In this document: positions 8,198 to 16,972 of the stretch, piece by piece
Numbering within the stretch: the first letter of the stretch is position 1
Layout: the number at the start of each line of letters is the position of its first letter
Assembly: GCA_027459675.1 (NCBI GenBank)
Contig: DAIDHO010000005.1
Span: 1-64,000, forward strand
DNA from: Parachlamydiales bacterium
GTDB lineage: Bacteria; Chlamydiota; Chlamydiia; Chlamydiales; Rhabdochlamydiaceae
Length of the DNA stretch: 64,000 nucleotides
Reading direction: 5' to 3'
The notes under the pieces: model-generated
The model's input: the letters and a program-made list of their open reading frames with translations, nothing else
Told to the model about the DNA's origin: nothing
Databases searched by the model: none
Translations under genes and position numbers: made by a program

Positions 8198-9484
8198 ATG
8201 CAAAGTAAATCAAAAAAATCCCTCGTCACCCAAGCCTGGATCATTTGGCTCCTTAGCGCTAGCTTCATGTTCTATAAATATGCTCTTGAAGTGTCTCCAA
8301 GCGTCATGACAAACACTCTCATGAGCACATTTCATATCAGCGGAGCAGAACTTGGGAATCTAGCCGCTTGCTACTTCTACGCGTATCTTCTTTTGCAACT
8401 TCCTGCAGGGTTTTTAATTGATCGATTTGGGCCGAGAAAAACAACCACAATTGCAATCGCTGTTTGCGCTTTGGGAAGTTTTCTTTTTGCAAAAGCGGAA
8501 ATTCTTTTTGTGGCCGAATTAGGTCGTTTCTTAACAGGACTTGGCGCTGCATTTGCAGCGGTTAACTGCTTAAAATTGATTGCGAATTGGTTTCCTTTCC
8601 GTCAATTTGCATTCATGACAGGACTGATGATGACTCTAGCCATGCTCGGCGCTGTTGGAGGTCAAGCACCTCTTTCTGCATTTATCCGACATATGCACTG
8701 GAGATCAGCTATTGAAATCATCGGCATGGCAGGTTTTGGCTTAGCTCTTTTATTTTGGATCTTTGTCAGAGATCGATCTTCAAGCCATACCATTGATAGA
8801 GTCGTCAGCTCTCCTCGACTCTCTCTCCTTTCAAGTCTTCGTAAAGTATTAGCCAATCCTCAATCTTGGTGGCTTTCAATCTTTAGCGGATTCGCCTTTG
8901 CTCCCGTCATGGTTTTTGGAGGACTTTGGGGAGTTAGCTTCTTAAAAGAAGGATACTCTCTCGATGAGACGATCGCCGCTCAAATGGTCTCTCTCATCTT
9001 TATTGGATTTGCCGTTGGAGCTCCTACATTTGGCTGGTTTTCTGACTTTCTCCAAAGACGAAATATCGTGATGTTTTGGGGGACATTGCTTTCTTTATTG
9101 TGCATTTCTACCGTTATCTATGCCCCTTGCTCTTCAACAACCGTCTTAATGCTTCTTCTTTTTCTTTTTGGATTCTTTATCAGCAGCTTCCTTCTTTGCT
9201 TTACCATGATTCGAGAAATCACAGTGCCAACGCTTGCAGCAACAGCCATTGGCTTTATGAATGCATTCGATGCATTTTTTGGTGCTTTTTCCGATCCTTT
9301 GACCGGAAAAATCCTTGATCTTAGCTGGAATGGAGTTCTTTCCAATGGAGCTCGTGTTTTCTCTATCGAAGCCTATCAAACAGCCTTTTTAACACTTCCC
9401 ATTTATCTAATCATTGCGCTGTTATCTTTGACTCAAATCAAAGAAACTCGCTGCAAACCATCGTATCCATTGCCCATGCCGTAA
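8198..9484 (+). CDS. Major facilitator superfamily transporter
   Basis: A 428-residue polytopic protein with about 12 membrane segments in two halves. The loop between helices 2 and 3 reads GFLIDRFGPRKT, which matches the MFS signature (G-x-x-x-D-R-x-G-R-[KR]), and a related GWFSDFLQRRN occurs in the second half. Substrate is not identifiable. An in-frame TTG at 8177 would add seven residues, but the candidate -10 ends at 8176, so the ATG at 8198 is chosen. The gene is bracketed by two large, unrelated stem-loops (8047-8122 and 9494-9544). Confidence 0.85.
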   Translation: MQSKSKKSLVTQAWIIWLLSASFMFYKYALEVSPSVMTNTLMSTFHISGAELGNLAACYFYAYLLLQLPAGFLIDRFGPRKTTTIAIAVCALGSFLFAKAEILFVAELGRFLTGLGAAFAAVNCLKLIANWFPFRQFAFMTGLMMTLAMLGAVGGQAPLSAFIRHMHWRSAIEIIGMAGFGLALLFWIFVRDRSSSHTIDRVVSSPRLSLLSSLRKVLANPQSWWLSIFSGFAFAPVMVFGGLWGVSFLKEGYSLDETIAAQMVSLIFIGFAVGAPTFGWFSDFLQRRNIVMFWGTLLSLLCISTVIYAPCSSTTVLMLLLFLFGFFISSFLLCFTMIREITVPTLAATAIGFMNAFDAFFGAFSDPLTGKILDLSWNGVLSNGARVFSIEAYQTAFLTLPIYLIIALLSLTQIKETRCKPSYPLPMP

Positions 9485-9493
9485 TCACTCAAG

Positions 9494-9544
9494 TTGCGAG
9501 TCGTTTCATCAAATTCGAAGCGAATTTAACGAAACGACTCGCAA
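9494..9544. repeat. Large stem-loop after the MFS gene
   Basis: A perfect 14-bp stem, TTGCGAGTCGTTTC (9494-9507) with 9531-9544, encloses a second 7-bp stem, AAATTCG (9511-9517) with CGAATTT (9521-9527). It lies 10 nt after the MFS stop codon. No U-tract follows; a transcript-end or stabilising role is likely. Confidence 0.8.
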
Positions 9545-9744
9545 GATAGCCTCTTCTAATCATCCATCTTCTCTTTGCATTAAAAATGAATGGACGTCTT
9601 TGGATGATGCAGACAAATCAATATCGCAAAAACGATTCTTCGGTTTATTTCGACATATTAAATACGACATCAAAATCATATAATTTTTTTGAAATCTTTC
9701 TAATAAATTGTTTCCCTGCTAGCATTAAGAAAAGGGATTATTTC

Positions 9745-11205
9745 GTGATTCATTGTTTATTTTCATATTTCCTTCTCACTCCACTTAAGATGGTGCAAGA
9801 TGATGCATCGAATCCAAAAGAGAATCGTTCATCTCCATCAACAGCCTCTTTTTTCTTTCTCAATCAAAAAAAATCAGACTTTTCTCTTTTTCACATCAAA
9901 AATCCAACAACTGCAACACATCAATCGATCGCAACTCAAACAAATCATGCTTCAAGCATACAAAAAGTAAATCAAGAATCCATCTCTACAAACACAGAAA
10001 CTTCTTCTCATGAAAATCAAAAAATAGAGCCGCAAAACCTCGAAAAATCTCCAATTGCCGAAAACTCAGCATCCGTAGAAAACAAAAAAAATCCAAACGT
10101 CTCCATTCATTTCGATCATTGTTCTGTTGTTTTTAACACATCTGATAAAGAAACCACGTTCAATACAACCCAAAATCTAAAACAACCAGAAACAATCATC
10201 GCTCAAGCTGAAAAGCCATTAGAAATACAACCTTCAACATCTCTTTCCATCTCAGCGAATACAAAAGCTGAATTGACTCCAACTCCAATACAACCGATCG
10301 CTTTAAAAAAGAGAAACACCGTTGCTTGTTCTGCAGAAGTAATCTATTGGCAAGTCATTCAGGATCATTTGCTTACATCGATCAAAGCAAACGGAATCAA
10401 CACAAGCGGCTTATCAAGTCTTACCTGGGTGAACCAACGTTTTGATTACGATCCGGGAGTTCGCGTTTCTATCGGGGGATTTTTACCTTATGATGAATGG
10501 GATTTATCCCTATCCTATACATTTTTAAAAACATCAAGTAGCCAGCATTCTAAAAATCCAAACCCTGAATTTTATATGGTCCTCTCCGGTCATATGCAAT
10601 CTCGAGCGCAAGAGGTAAAATCAATATGGGATATGCTCTTTCAATCGCTCGATATCATGCTCGGCCGTCCATTTAAAATGACAGAATCTCTCATGATCAA
10701 ACCGCAACTTGGGCTTAAAGGAACATATCCGAATCAAAAATGGCACGTGACCTATATTCGACCTTCTGTCGCTCAAAACGAACTTATTTTCGCCAATCAA
10801 AGAATTCAAAACTTCTTTTGGGGTCTTGGACCCAACTTAGGTCTTGATGTTTCTTGGCAATTACCCAAAAAGTGGGCTGTAAAACTCAAACCCTCTTGGA
10901 GCCTTATCTGTTCCAAGGTCTTTTCCTCAGTTGAGTACTCCGATGTCGTCAATACAGATCCTCAAGTCCAATCAGATGCTACCGTCAATGGATCTCAGCA
11001 AGTGGTTGTGATTGTCCCTCAAATGGAACTTTGGATGGGAGCCGAGTGGGCTCATCCTTTCGGTCGCAATCGACAATTCAAAATCAATTTCGGTTACGAC
11101 GTTCAATACTTTTGGAACGAAGCAAACATTCTTGCCTTTGTACAACTGCCGCAAGGAAGCCTGATGCTACACGGCGCTACCCTCGGCTTCCATTTCGATT
11201 TTTAA
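9745..11205 (+). CDS. MOMP-like outer-membrane barrel protein (Legionella_OMP type)
   Basis: The frame is open from 9586, but a GTG at 9745, preceded by AGGGA, starts a hydrophobic segment (LFSYFLLTPL) that would serve as a signal sequence; this gives 486 residues. After the signal comes an unusual region of about 150 residues rich in Ser, Thr, Asn and Gln. From about residue 187 to the end it has alternating strands typical of a porin barrel, with GLGPNLGLDVSWQLP near the middle and the terminal GFHFDF. The C-terminal Phe is the usual assembly signal. The barrel resembles the Legionella major outer-membrane protein family found in environmental chlamydiae. It is not the classical Chlamydia MOMP. 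Start choice is uncertain. Confidence 0.72.
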   Translation: MIHCLFSYFLLTPLKMVQDDASNPKENRSSPSTASFFFLNQKKSDFSLFHIKNPTTATHQSIATQTNHASSIQKVNQESISTNTETSSHENQKIEPQNLEKSPIAENSASVENKKNPNVSIHFDHCSVVFNTSDKETTFNTTQNLKQPETIIAQAEKPLEIQPSTSLSISANTKAELTPTPIQPIALKKRNTVACSAEVIYWQVIQDHLLTSIKANGINTSGLSSLTWVNQRFDYDPGVRVSIGGFLPYDEWDLSLSYTFLKTSSSQHSKNPNPEFYMVLSGHMQSRAQEVKSIWDMLFQSLDIMLGRPFKMTESLMIKPQLGLKGTYPNQKWHVTYIRPSVAQNELIFANQRIQNFFWGLGPNLGLDVSWQLPKKWAVKLKPSWSLICSKVFSSVEYSDVVNTDPQVQSDATVNGSQQVVVIVPQMELWMGAEWAHPFGRNRQFKINFGYDVQYFWNEANILAFVQLPQGSLMLHGATLGFHFDF

Positions 11206-11303
11206 TCTAAATTTTTAAATTTATCCCGCCCATAGCATCATCAATTCATGAAGATCTTTATGTTTGAGAGTATCTCGCTGCTTCCGAAGAAAGCTTCTGC
11301 AAT

Positions 11304-14300
11304 CTAAGGATTTGTTGCTGACCTTGATAGATGAGTCCGGCGAGATGAAGAACCTGCAGCAGTAGCTGCCGCCGCACTAGGGGGACTTAATCCATTCCCG
11401 AACCTAACCGCGTCATGTAAATGCTGGGCTCTTGCTTGAACCTCTTCCCGACGCTCCACATTCATTTTTTTAAGACGTTGATTCATTGCTTGAAAAGATG
11501 TTCGTTGACGCATTAGCTCTTCAGCTCTTCTTCTTTGTGTAAAATTCAAAACACCTTGCGTTGCAAGCATTCTCATCTTTGCCAATTTAAGAACATCAAG
11601 CGCGTACTTACCTATAATACCATTTTCCGTCCCATCTACTTGCTTAACAGCATTCGGAGTCGAGAAATATTGCTCAATAGCCTCCTTTAAATATGGAACT
11701 AATTCGCGATTATCTCCTGTTACAAAGAACGCAAGCTCTTGTTTAGAATACACCCTGTTCCTATTAATATTTCCCACCCTTTCGAGCTGAATACCTTCGT
11801 TGATCGTCCTCAAGAGATCTGCATCAGAAGGCTCCAAAAATTCTGAAGAATTCAATACAGTTGAGGCTTGATCTCTTCCTCCCGATCCTACAGGGTCAGG
11901 ACTTCCTGCAAAAACCATCGGAGATCCTGACAGGGAGGATGCTCGCCGTTTTTCTCTCAATGCCGGCGTTACAGCTTCTGAACTTACTATTGAAGAAGAT
12001 GATGAATTTCTCGGGGTTGAAGAAGAGACAGGCAAATCCATCAAGTCTTCTTCATGTCGACGATCTTCTGATAGTACCCTTACTCCAGCTGATGCTGACT
12101 GTCTTCCTCTCGATTCTACAGGCCCTGGACTTGCCCTAAAAAGAATCGGAGACGTCGAAGTCTCTTTATCTACAGATCCTGGACTTGCTGCTACAGAAAG
12201 TATCGGCGATGTTGATGGAGTTGATGTTCGTCTTCCTCTCGATTCTACAGGTTCTGGACTTGCCGTAAAAAGAATCGGAGACGTCGAAGTCTCTTTATCT
12301 ACAGATCTTGGACTTGCTGCTGCAGAAAGTATCGGCGATGTTGACGGAGTTGATGTTCGTCTTCCTCTCAATTCTACAGGTTCTGGACTTGCCGCAAAAA
12401 GAATCGGAGACGTCGAAGTCTCTTCATCTACAGATCCTGGACTTGCTGTTGCAGAAAGTATCGACGATGTTACCGGAGTTGATGTTCGTCTTCCTCTCGA
12501 GTCTACAGGTTCTGGACTAATCGTTCTGTTTCGAGTTGTTCGCGGTGCTTCGCTTGCTACCGGAGTCGAACGCTGTCGATTGACGGGTCCCGAAATTACT
12601 TCTGCTAATGCAGCTCTCGTCGAAGACGGACTCGCTTGACGAGTTCCTGGACTTACTGCTGAAGGAGGCATCGGAGAAATCGTGTTATTCCGAGTTGTTC
12701 GCGATGCTTTGCTTGCTACCGGAGTCGAACGCTGTCGATTAACGGGTCCCGAAAGTACTTCTGCTGCAGCCCTCGTCAAAGACGAACTCGCTTGACCGAC
12801 AGGTGCTAAACTTGCGGCTATTGTTTCTGGGAACAAATTTGAGAAAGAAAACTTTGGGAAATTTTGCATCCATGGAGTAGAGAAATGACTCTTCGAAGTT
12901 TCTTTTTCCTTCATCCGCTTTACATCTACATCAAGCGAATTCTTTGATGGTTTGTCAAAAGAACTTCCATGAACACTTTCAATGACAGATTCAGTCTGAG
13001 TTTGAGCATCTCTATTCATTTCTGTTAACGATGTACTTTCTTCTTCCTCTTGGTTATCTTCTGTTAAACGAGATGCAATCCATCCCCCAAGAAAGCCTAA
13101 TGCCAAACCAGGAAACCCAAATCCTGCTCTTCCATACCGACTCCCTTTTCCTAAAATAAAAGAAGCCGCTTGCTTCACTTTCCCAATATTAGAAGATTTT
13201 TTTGCCGTAACAGCGGCTAAAGAAACCTCTTTTGCAGGCAATTCATTCAAAGCAACTACACTATTTCTTACCGTTAAAGCATCTTGCATAGTATCTTTCT
13301 TAGCTTCTCCAACAATCTCTAAAAAATGAGCATCGGACTGTGCTGAAATCTCAGATAAAGACTTGTTTACACCTGACGATTTCCAGGTCATAGACAACTC
13401 ATTTCCCTGTTCTGAGAACAATTTCATCGCATCTGAAAAAGAAAATGCTTTTTGTCCGGTCTTTAAAGAACTAAAACTTGGCTGTGCTTGAGTTCCGAAA
13501 GACTTGATCGCATCCGGCGTTGATGAGAACTCACCTCTTGACGATGGAAATGCCATAAAAGCATCTGAAGAGTTCTTCCGAGCCATCGACAGATCATCTC
13601 TTTGTCCTGACAACCATTTCCACAGCTCTGAAAAAGAAGCCGCTTTTTGTTCAGTCTCTAAAGAACCAGTGCTTGAATGTACTTGAGCTGTTGAAGACTT
13701 GTTTGCATCTGATGTTGAGGCTACCAAAGCATCTGATGATTTCTTCTGAACCATCGACAGATCATCTCTTCGTTCGGACAATTTCATCGCATCTAAAGAA
13801 GACGCTTTGCCTGTCTCTGAGAAACGATCACTTGATTGTGCTTGAGCCCCGGGGGACTGATTCACATCTAACGTTCGCAAGGACTCATCTTTTGGCGAAG
13901 GAACTACCATAAGAGCATCTGATGATTTCTTCCCAGCTATCAACAAATCTTCTCTTTGTCCTGATAACCATTTCCGCATCTCTGAAAAAGAAGATGCTTT
14001 TTGTTCAGTCTCTAAAGAACTAGCGCTTGACTGTGTTTGAGTACTGAAAGACTTGTTTGCATCCGGAGTTGGTAAGGACCCATCTTTTGATACCGACAAC
14101 TCATCTCTTTGTCCCAATAACATGGACTCTGAAAAAGAAGACACCTTTTCTTCGACCTTTAAAGAACTAGCGTTTGATGCCTGAGCTCTAGATAAAGACG
14201 TGTTCGCATCTGGTGTTGAAACGATCAAAGCATCTGGTTTCTTCTGAGCCATCAGCAACTCATCTCTTTGTCCTGATAACCATTCCCATATCTCTGAAAA

Positions 14301-15935
14301 AGAAGATGTCTTTTGTTCAGTCTCTAAAGAACTAGCGCTTGACTGTGTTTGAGTCCCGGAAGACTGATTTGCATCTAGCGTTAGCAAGGGCTCATCGTCT
14401 TGCCCTGATAACAATTTCTCAGAAAAAGAAGATGCTTTTTGTTCAGTTTCTAAAGAACTAGCGCTTGACTGTGTTTGAGTCTCGGAAGACTGATTTGCAT
14501 CTAGCGTTAGCAAGGGCTCATCGTCTTGCCCTGATAACAATTTCTCAGAAAAAGAAGACACCTTTTCTTCGGCCTTTAAAGAACCGACATTTGACTGTGC
14601 TTGAGCTACAGACGTGTTCGTATCTGTTGGCGAAAGATCAGCTCTTTGTCCTGACAATTTCACTTCTGAAGAAGACGCTTTTCCGATCTCTAAAGAACCT
14701 GCGCTTGGCTGTATTTGAGCCTGAAGAGCTCCGTTCGCATCTGACTGTCTTGTTTGTGACGAACCTATCTTATCTTTTGCATCTATAGACCTCAAAGAAC
14801 CTGAATTTTGCGCCAAGACGTCTACCTGATCTTCTTCCGCAGAATTACAATGATCTCTTTCTGCATTATCGCAAGATGAATGCTCATCAGAAGAGGAAGA
14901 TGCTGAGGCTTGCTTTGCAAAAAATGCGCCACCTAATAAGCTCGCACCCACAGCCACTACTTTTGTAAACCAATCATCTTCTTGAGCACTTCCACCGTCA
15001 TTCTGTGCATGAGATGCAGAATCACTCATCAAAATCATGTCCTGGCCTTGACTTGCATTATCTGATGCAGACGCAGACCCTTGACCTTCTGTTTGAATAT
15101 CGCTCTTATTTGTAGATACAGGATCTTCTGATGCAGACGTAAATCCTTGATCGTGAACTTCTACTTGAGATCCGTCACTATTTGTTAAACATGCTTCTCT
15201 CTCATCTTTCAAAGATAAATTCGTTTTTTCTAAAGAGTTCTCTTTGTTTTTGTCAAAAGAACGAAGAAAAGAAATAGCGCCTGTAGCGACTAGCCCTAAA
15301 ATAGCTGCGAGACCCAACTGAGGAAGAATCGATCCCGATTCTTTTGGTTGCACAATTTCAAAATTTTCTTTCGACTGTGCTGATTCGCAATTTAAAGACC
15401 TCAAAGAATTTTCTTTTGCTTGAACTTCTTTAAGAGCATCGACCACAAGAGCTCTTGCATTTTGCAGTTCTTTTGCATGGTCGATCAGAGGAGACTGAGG
15501 AGAAACCTCATTCGCAACTCTCTCCGAAGTCTCTTGATCAGGCTTTAGATACCGGAAAAACTCACGAAGAACATAAAAAATAGAGAATGCAATTAAAGCA
15601 ATTCCTGCAACCCAAAGAAGTCCTAAAAAAACTCGACCCCAAGAAAGTTTTGATGCAAGAGTTGCAAAAAATGATGCAGAACCTGTCGTTGGAACCAAAA
15701 CAGCTACAGGAGCTACATTTTGAGACAAATCAACGATCTGCGGACCTAGCTCAACAACTTCTTGAGCTATGTTCAATGCATCTACAGATGAAATGACATC
15801 TACAACAGCAGGTATAGCCTCTTGAGCGACCGTCGCTGTTTTACTGACTGTATCAGCAATCGTCCCGGAAAGAAAACCTGCAATATTGATCGGCTGATAA
15901 GGGGGTATAACCGAAGAACCTACAAATTCAGGCAA
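11304..15935 (-). CDS. Giant repeat-rich membrane protein, candidate secreted effector or surface protein
   Basis: A 1543-residue protein I do not recognise. The start is a TTG at 15935, preceded by TTAAGGAGA at ideal spacing. Hydrophobic segments lie at about 102-123, 204-224, 325-342 (weak) and 935-957. Residues about 400-860 are Ser-rich degenerate repeats of about 42-65 residues containing S-S-F-S-E, L-S-G-Q-R-D-E and D-A-N-x-S; one adjacent pair repeats with an exact 126-bp period (14361/14487). Residues about 1136-1293 hold Pro/Ser/Thr-rich repeats of 43 residues with a 129-bp period (12221, 12350, 12479), containing ASPEPVESRGRRTSTP. The C-terminus (about 1370-1520) is charged and helical. 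Paired hydrophobic segments and disordered repeats suit a type III effector or host-interaction protein, but this is inference. Confidence 0.75.
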   Translation of the reverse strand: MPEFVGSSVIPPYQPINIAGFLSGTIADTVSKTATVAQEAIPAVVDVISSVDALNIAQEVVELGPQIVDLSQNVAPVAVLVPTTGSASFFATLASKLSWGRVFLGLLWVAGIALIAFSIFYVLREFFRYLKPDQETSERVANEVSPQSPLIDHAKELQNARALVVDALKEVQAKENSLRSLNCESAQSKENFEIVQPKESGSILPQLGLAAILGLVATGAISFLRSFDKNKENSLEKTNLSLKDEREACLTNSDGSQVEVHDQGFTSASEDPVSTNKSDIQTEGQGSASASDNASQGQDMILMSDSASHAQNDGGSAQEDDWFTKVVAVGASLLGGAFFAKQASASSSSDEHSSCDNAERDHCNSAEEDQVDVLAQNSGSLRSIDAKDKIGSSQTRQSDANGALQAQIQPSAGSLEIGKASSSEVKLSGQRADLSPTDTNTSVAQAQSNVGSLKAEEKVSSFSEKLLSGQDDEPLLTLDANQSSETQTQSSASSLETEQKASSFSEKLLSGQDDEPLLTLDANQSSGTQTQSSASSLETEQKTSSFSEIWEWLSGQRDELLMAQKKPDALIVSTPDANTSLSRAQASNASSLKVEEKVSSFSESMLLGQRDELSVSKDGSLPTPDANKSFSTQTQSSASSLETEQKASSFSEMRKWLSGQREDLLIAGKKSSDALMVVPSPKDESLRTLDVNQSPGAQAQSSDRFSETGKASSLDAMKLSERRDDLSMVQKKSSDALVASTSDANKSSTAQVHSSTGSLETEQKAASFSELWKWLSGQRDDLSMARKNSSDAFMAFPSSRGEFSSTPDAIKSFGTQAQPSFSSLKTGQKAFSFSDAMKLFSEQGNELSMTWKSSGVNKSLSEISAQSDAHFLEIVGEAKKDTMQDALTVRNSVVALNELPAKEVSLAAVTAKKSSNIGKVKQAASFILGKGSRYGRAGFGFPGLALGFLGGWIASRLTEDNQEEEESTSLTEMNRDAQTQTESVIESVHGSSFDKPSKNSLDVDVKRMKEKETSKSHFSTPWMQNFPKFSFSNLFPETIAASLAPVGQASSSLTRAAAEVLSGPVNRQRSTPVASKASRTTRNNTISPMPPSAVSPGTRQASPSSTRAALAEVISGPVNRQRSTPVASEAPRTTRNRTISPEPVDSRGRRTSTPVTSSILSATASPGSVDEETSTSPILFAASPEPVELRGRRTSTPSTSPILSAAASPRSVDKETSTSPILFTASPEPVESRGRRTSTPSTSPILSVAASPGSVDKETSTSPILFRASPGPVESRGRQSASAGVRVLSEDRRHEEDLMDLPVSSSTPRNSSSSSIVSSEAVTPALREKRRASSLSGSPMVFAGSPDPVGSGGRDQASTVLNSSEFLEPSDADLLRTINEGIQLERVGNINRNRVYSKQELAFFVTGDNRELVPYLKEAIEQYFSTPNAVKQVDGTENGIIGKYALDVLKLAKMRMLATQGVLNFTQRRRAEELMRQRTSFQAMNQRLKKMNVERREEVQARAQHLHDAVRFGNGLSPPSAAAATAAGSSSRRTHLSRSATNP
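12060..12530 (-). repeat. Tandem 129-bp repeats in the giant gene
   Basis: Near-identical units recur at 129-bp spacing (motif starts at 12221, 12350 and 12479), encoding 43-residue Pro/Ser/Thr-rich repeats with alternating S-T-S-P-I-L and G-R-R-T-S-T-P blocks. The high DNA identity suggests recent expansion or ongoing unequal recombination. Confidence 0.9.
13370..14720 (-). repeat. Degenerate 42-65-residue coding repeats in the giant gene
   Basis: About eight to ten diverged units containing the codons for S-S-F-S-E, L-S-G-Q and D-A-N. Two neighbouring units (around 14361 and 14487) are almost identical at 126-bp spacing, while others differ in length by insertion of a K-K-S-S-D-A-L block. 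Unit number is likely to vary between strains. Confidence 0.8.
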
Positions 15936-16027
15936 TCAAGTCTCCTTAAAAATAACTATATATTTTGAGCACAAAGTATATCTAATGCATTTCATTTATT
16001 GCTCGTAAAAACGATAAAATAATTCCT

Positions 16028-16567
16028 TTAGAAACGAACATTCAACGGAGGATATTTCTCCCATCCCAATAGATCAAAATGCCACCACTCGGTTGGTAGT
16101 CCAATAAAATCATTTTTTTCCATAACAGAACAAAGAAGTTCACGATTTGCAATTTCCTCTATGGATGCCTGGGCGTAGTCTCGACGAGCCTTTTCGCTAA
16201 AATCATCAAAATCAGAGGGCATCGGCAACTCTTTTCCATCTTTTGAAACAAGCGTTACATCGACTGCCGTTCCCCGCGTATGACGTCCCCCTTCTCTTGG
16301 ATCCGCAACATAACGTCGATCAGGCATTAGTTCCCAAAATTTCCATTGCACCGCAAGAGGACGAAACCCATCCCAAATTTTTAATCCAAGGTCGACTGCC
16401 TCAAGCTCTTTTTGAACTTGAGAGAGTCGCAAAACAACTTCTTTTAAAAGAAAACATCGATCGAAATGATAAACCGGCTGTCCGGTAAAATTATTGGATG
16501 TCGCATATTTTAGATCCACCCGTATTTGAGGGATATACAATTGAACATCAATAAGATCTGATTTCAA
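16028..16567 (-). CDS. D-alanyl-D-alanine dipeptidase (VanX/DdpX-like)
   Basis: A 179-residue zinc peptidase of the M15D type. The metal and catalytic motifs are visible: R-H-T-R-G-T-A-V-D-V (matching SxHxxGxAxD, with Arg in place of Ser-x) near residues 94-103 and E-W-W-H-F (the ExWH motif) near 158. A DGFRP motif lies near residue 66. The family hydrolyses D-Ala-D-Ala, for peptidoglycan recycling or vancomycin resistance. The start is a TTG at 16567 preceded by AGGAG. No signal peptide is evident, so it should be cytoplasmic. No vanH or vanA neighbours are present, which favours turnover or nutrition over antibiotic resistance. Confidence 0.85.
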   Translation of the reverse strand: MKSDLIDVQLYIPQIRVDLKYATSNNFTGQPVYHFDRCFLLKEVVLRLSQVQKELEAVDLGLKIWDGFRPLAVQWKFWELMPDRRYVADPREGGRHTRGTAVDVTLVSKDGKELPMPSDFDDFSEKARRDYAQASIEEIANRELLCSVMEKNDFIGLPTEWWHFDLLGWEKYPPLNVRF

Positions 16568-16640
16568 ACTTAAACTCCTAGCATTTCTAAGAAGTTTAAT
16601 CTACATGGATAGCTATAGCTAAAAAATCTTTTATTTTATT

Positions 16641-16738
16641 TCGAATGCCATACGCAATGCAAATTGCTTACGTTGCTCAAGTCTAAAAAAAACCATTGTT
16701 CTTGCGAACAATGGTTGTTTTTGAGACTTGATGGATTC
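16641..16738. repeat. Direct duplicate A of the tRNA-Lys 3' end and terminator
   Basis: About 98 bp nearly identical to 16973-17069. It contains the last 17 nt of tRNA-Lys (16722-16738) and the following hairpin terminator (CCATTGTTC at 16693-16701 with GAACAATGG at 16706-16714). Identity stops inside the T-arm, so the tRNA fragment cannot function. The arrangement resembles the repeat left by integration at a tRNA 3' end, but no integrase is nearby. Confidence 0.85.
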
Positions 16739-16791
16739 CTTTTCCGCGGGCGATTCTCGTCCCGTCAGGGAAAAGCCGGTTCGCGCCCGTA

Positions 16792-16959
16792 AGGGACTGT
16801 CAAAGAATAAAACAAAGCACTTGACGGTCTCAGGGTGATCTAGATTTGAAGGATCGAGAGGAGGTCCATATTGCAGCAATATGGACGACGATAGATCGTT
16901 CAAAGATGGGTCGCCATGATGGCCGTCAAATGCTTTTATTTTATTCTTTGACAGTCCCT
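16792..16959. repeat. Long imperfect hairpin element, copy 2
   Basis: A 168-bp element able to fold as one hairpin. The outer arms are a perfect 21-bp inverted repeat starting AGGGACTGTCAAAG (16792-16812 with 16939-16959). Next is an arm with AGCAcTTGACGG against CCGTCAAaTGCT, then TTTGAA against TTCAAA. The centre is a perfect 11-bp stem around one base (16864-16886). Sequence blocks shared with positions 1-119 show that it is one family. It lies exactly between the two direct duplicates of the tRNA-Lys 3' region. No protein-coding capacity is supported. Confidence 0.8.
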
Positions 16960-16972
16960 AAGGCGCTTCACT

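Noticed and set aside
12060-14720. CRISPR-like spacing of repeats
   Set aside because: Periods of 126-129 bp are multiples of three inside an open frame, with no conserved short repeat/spacer pattern; they are coding repeats.
14465-14788. Open frame opposite the giant repeat gene
   Set aside because: It only reflects the repetitive codons of the minus-strand gene; Leu-rich shadow sequence with no start signals.
16631-16903. Open frame of 90 codons on the minus strand
   Set aside because: It runs through the tRNA-fragment duplicate and the hairpin element, has no ribosome-binding site and no recognisable protein; it is a by-product of the palindrome.
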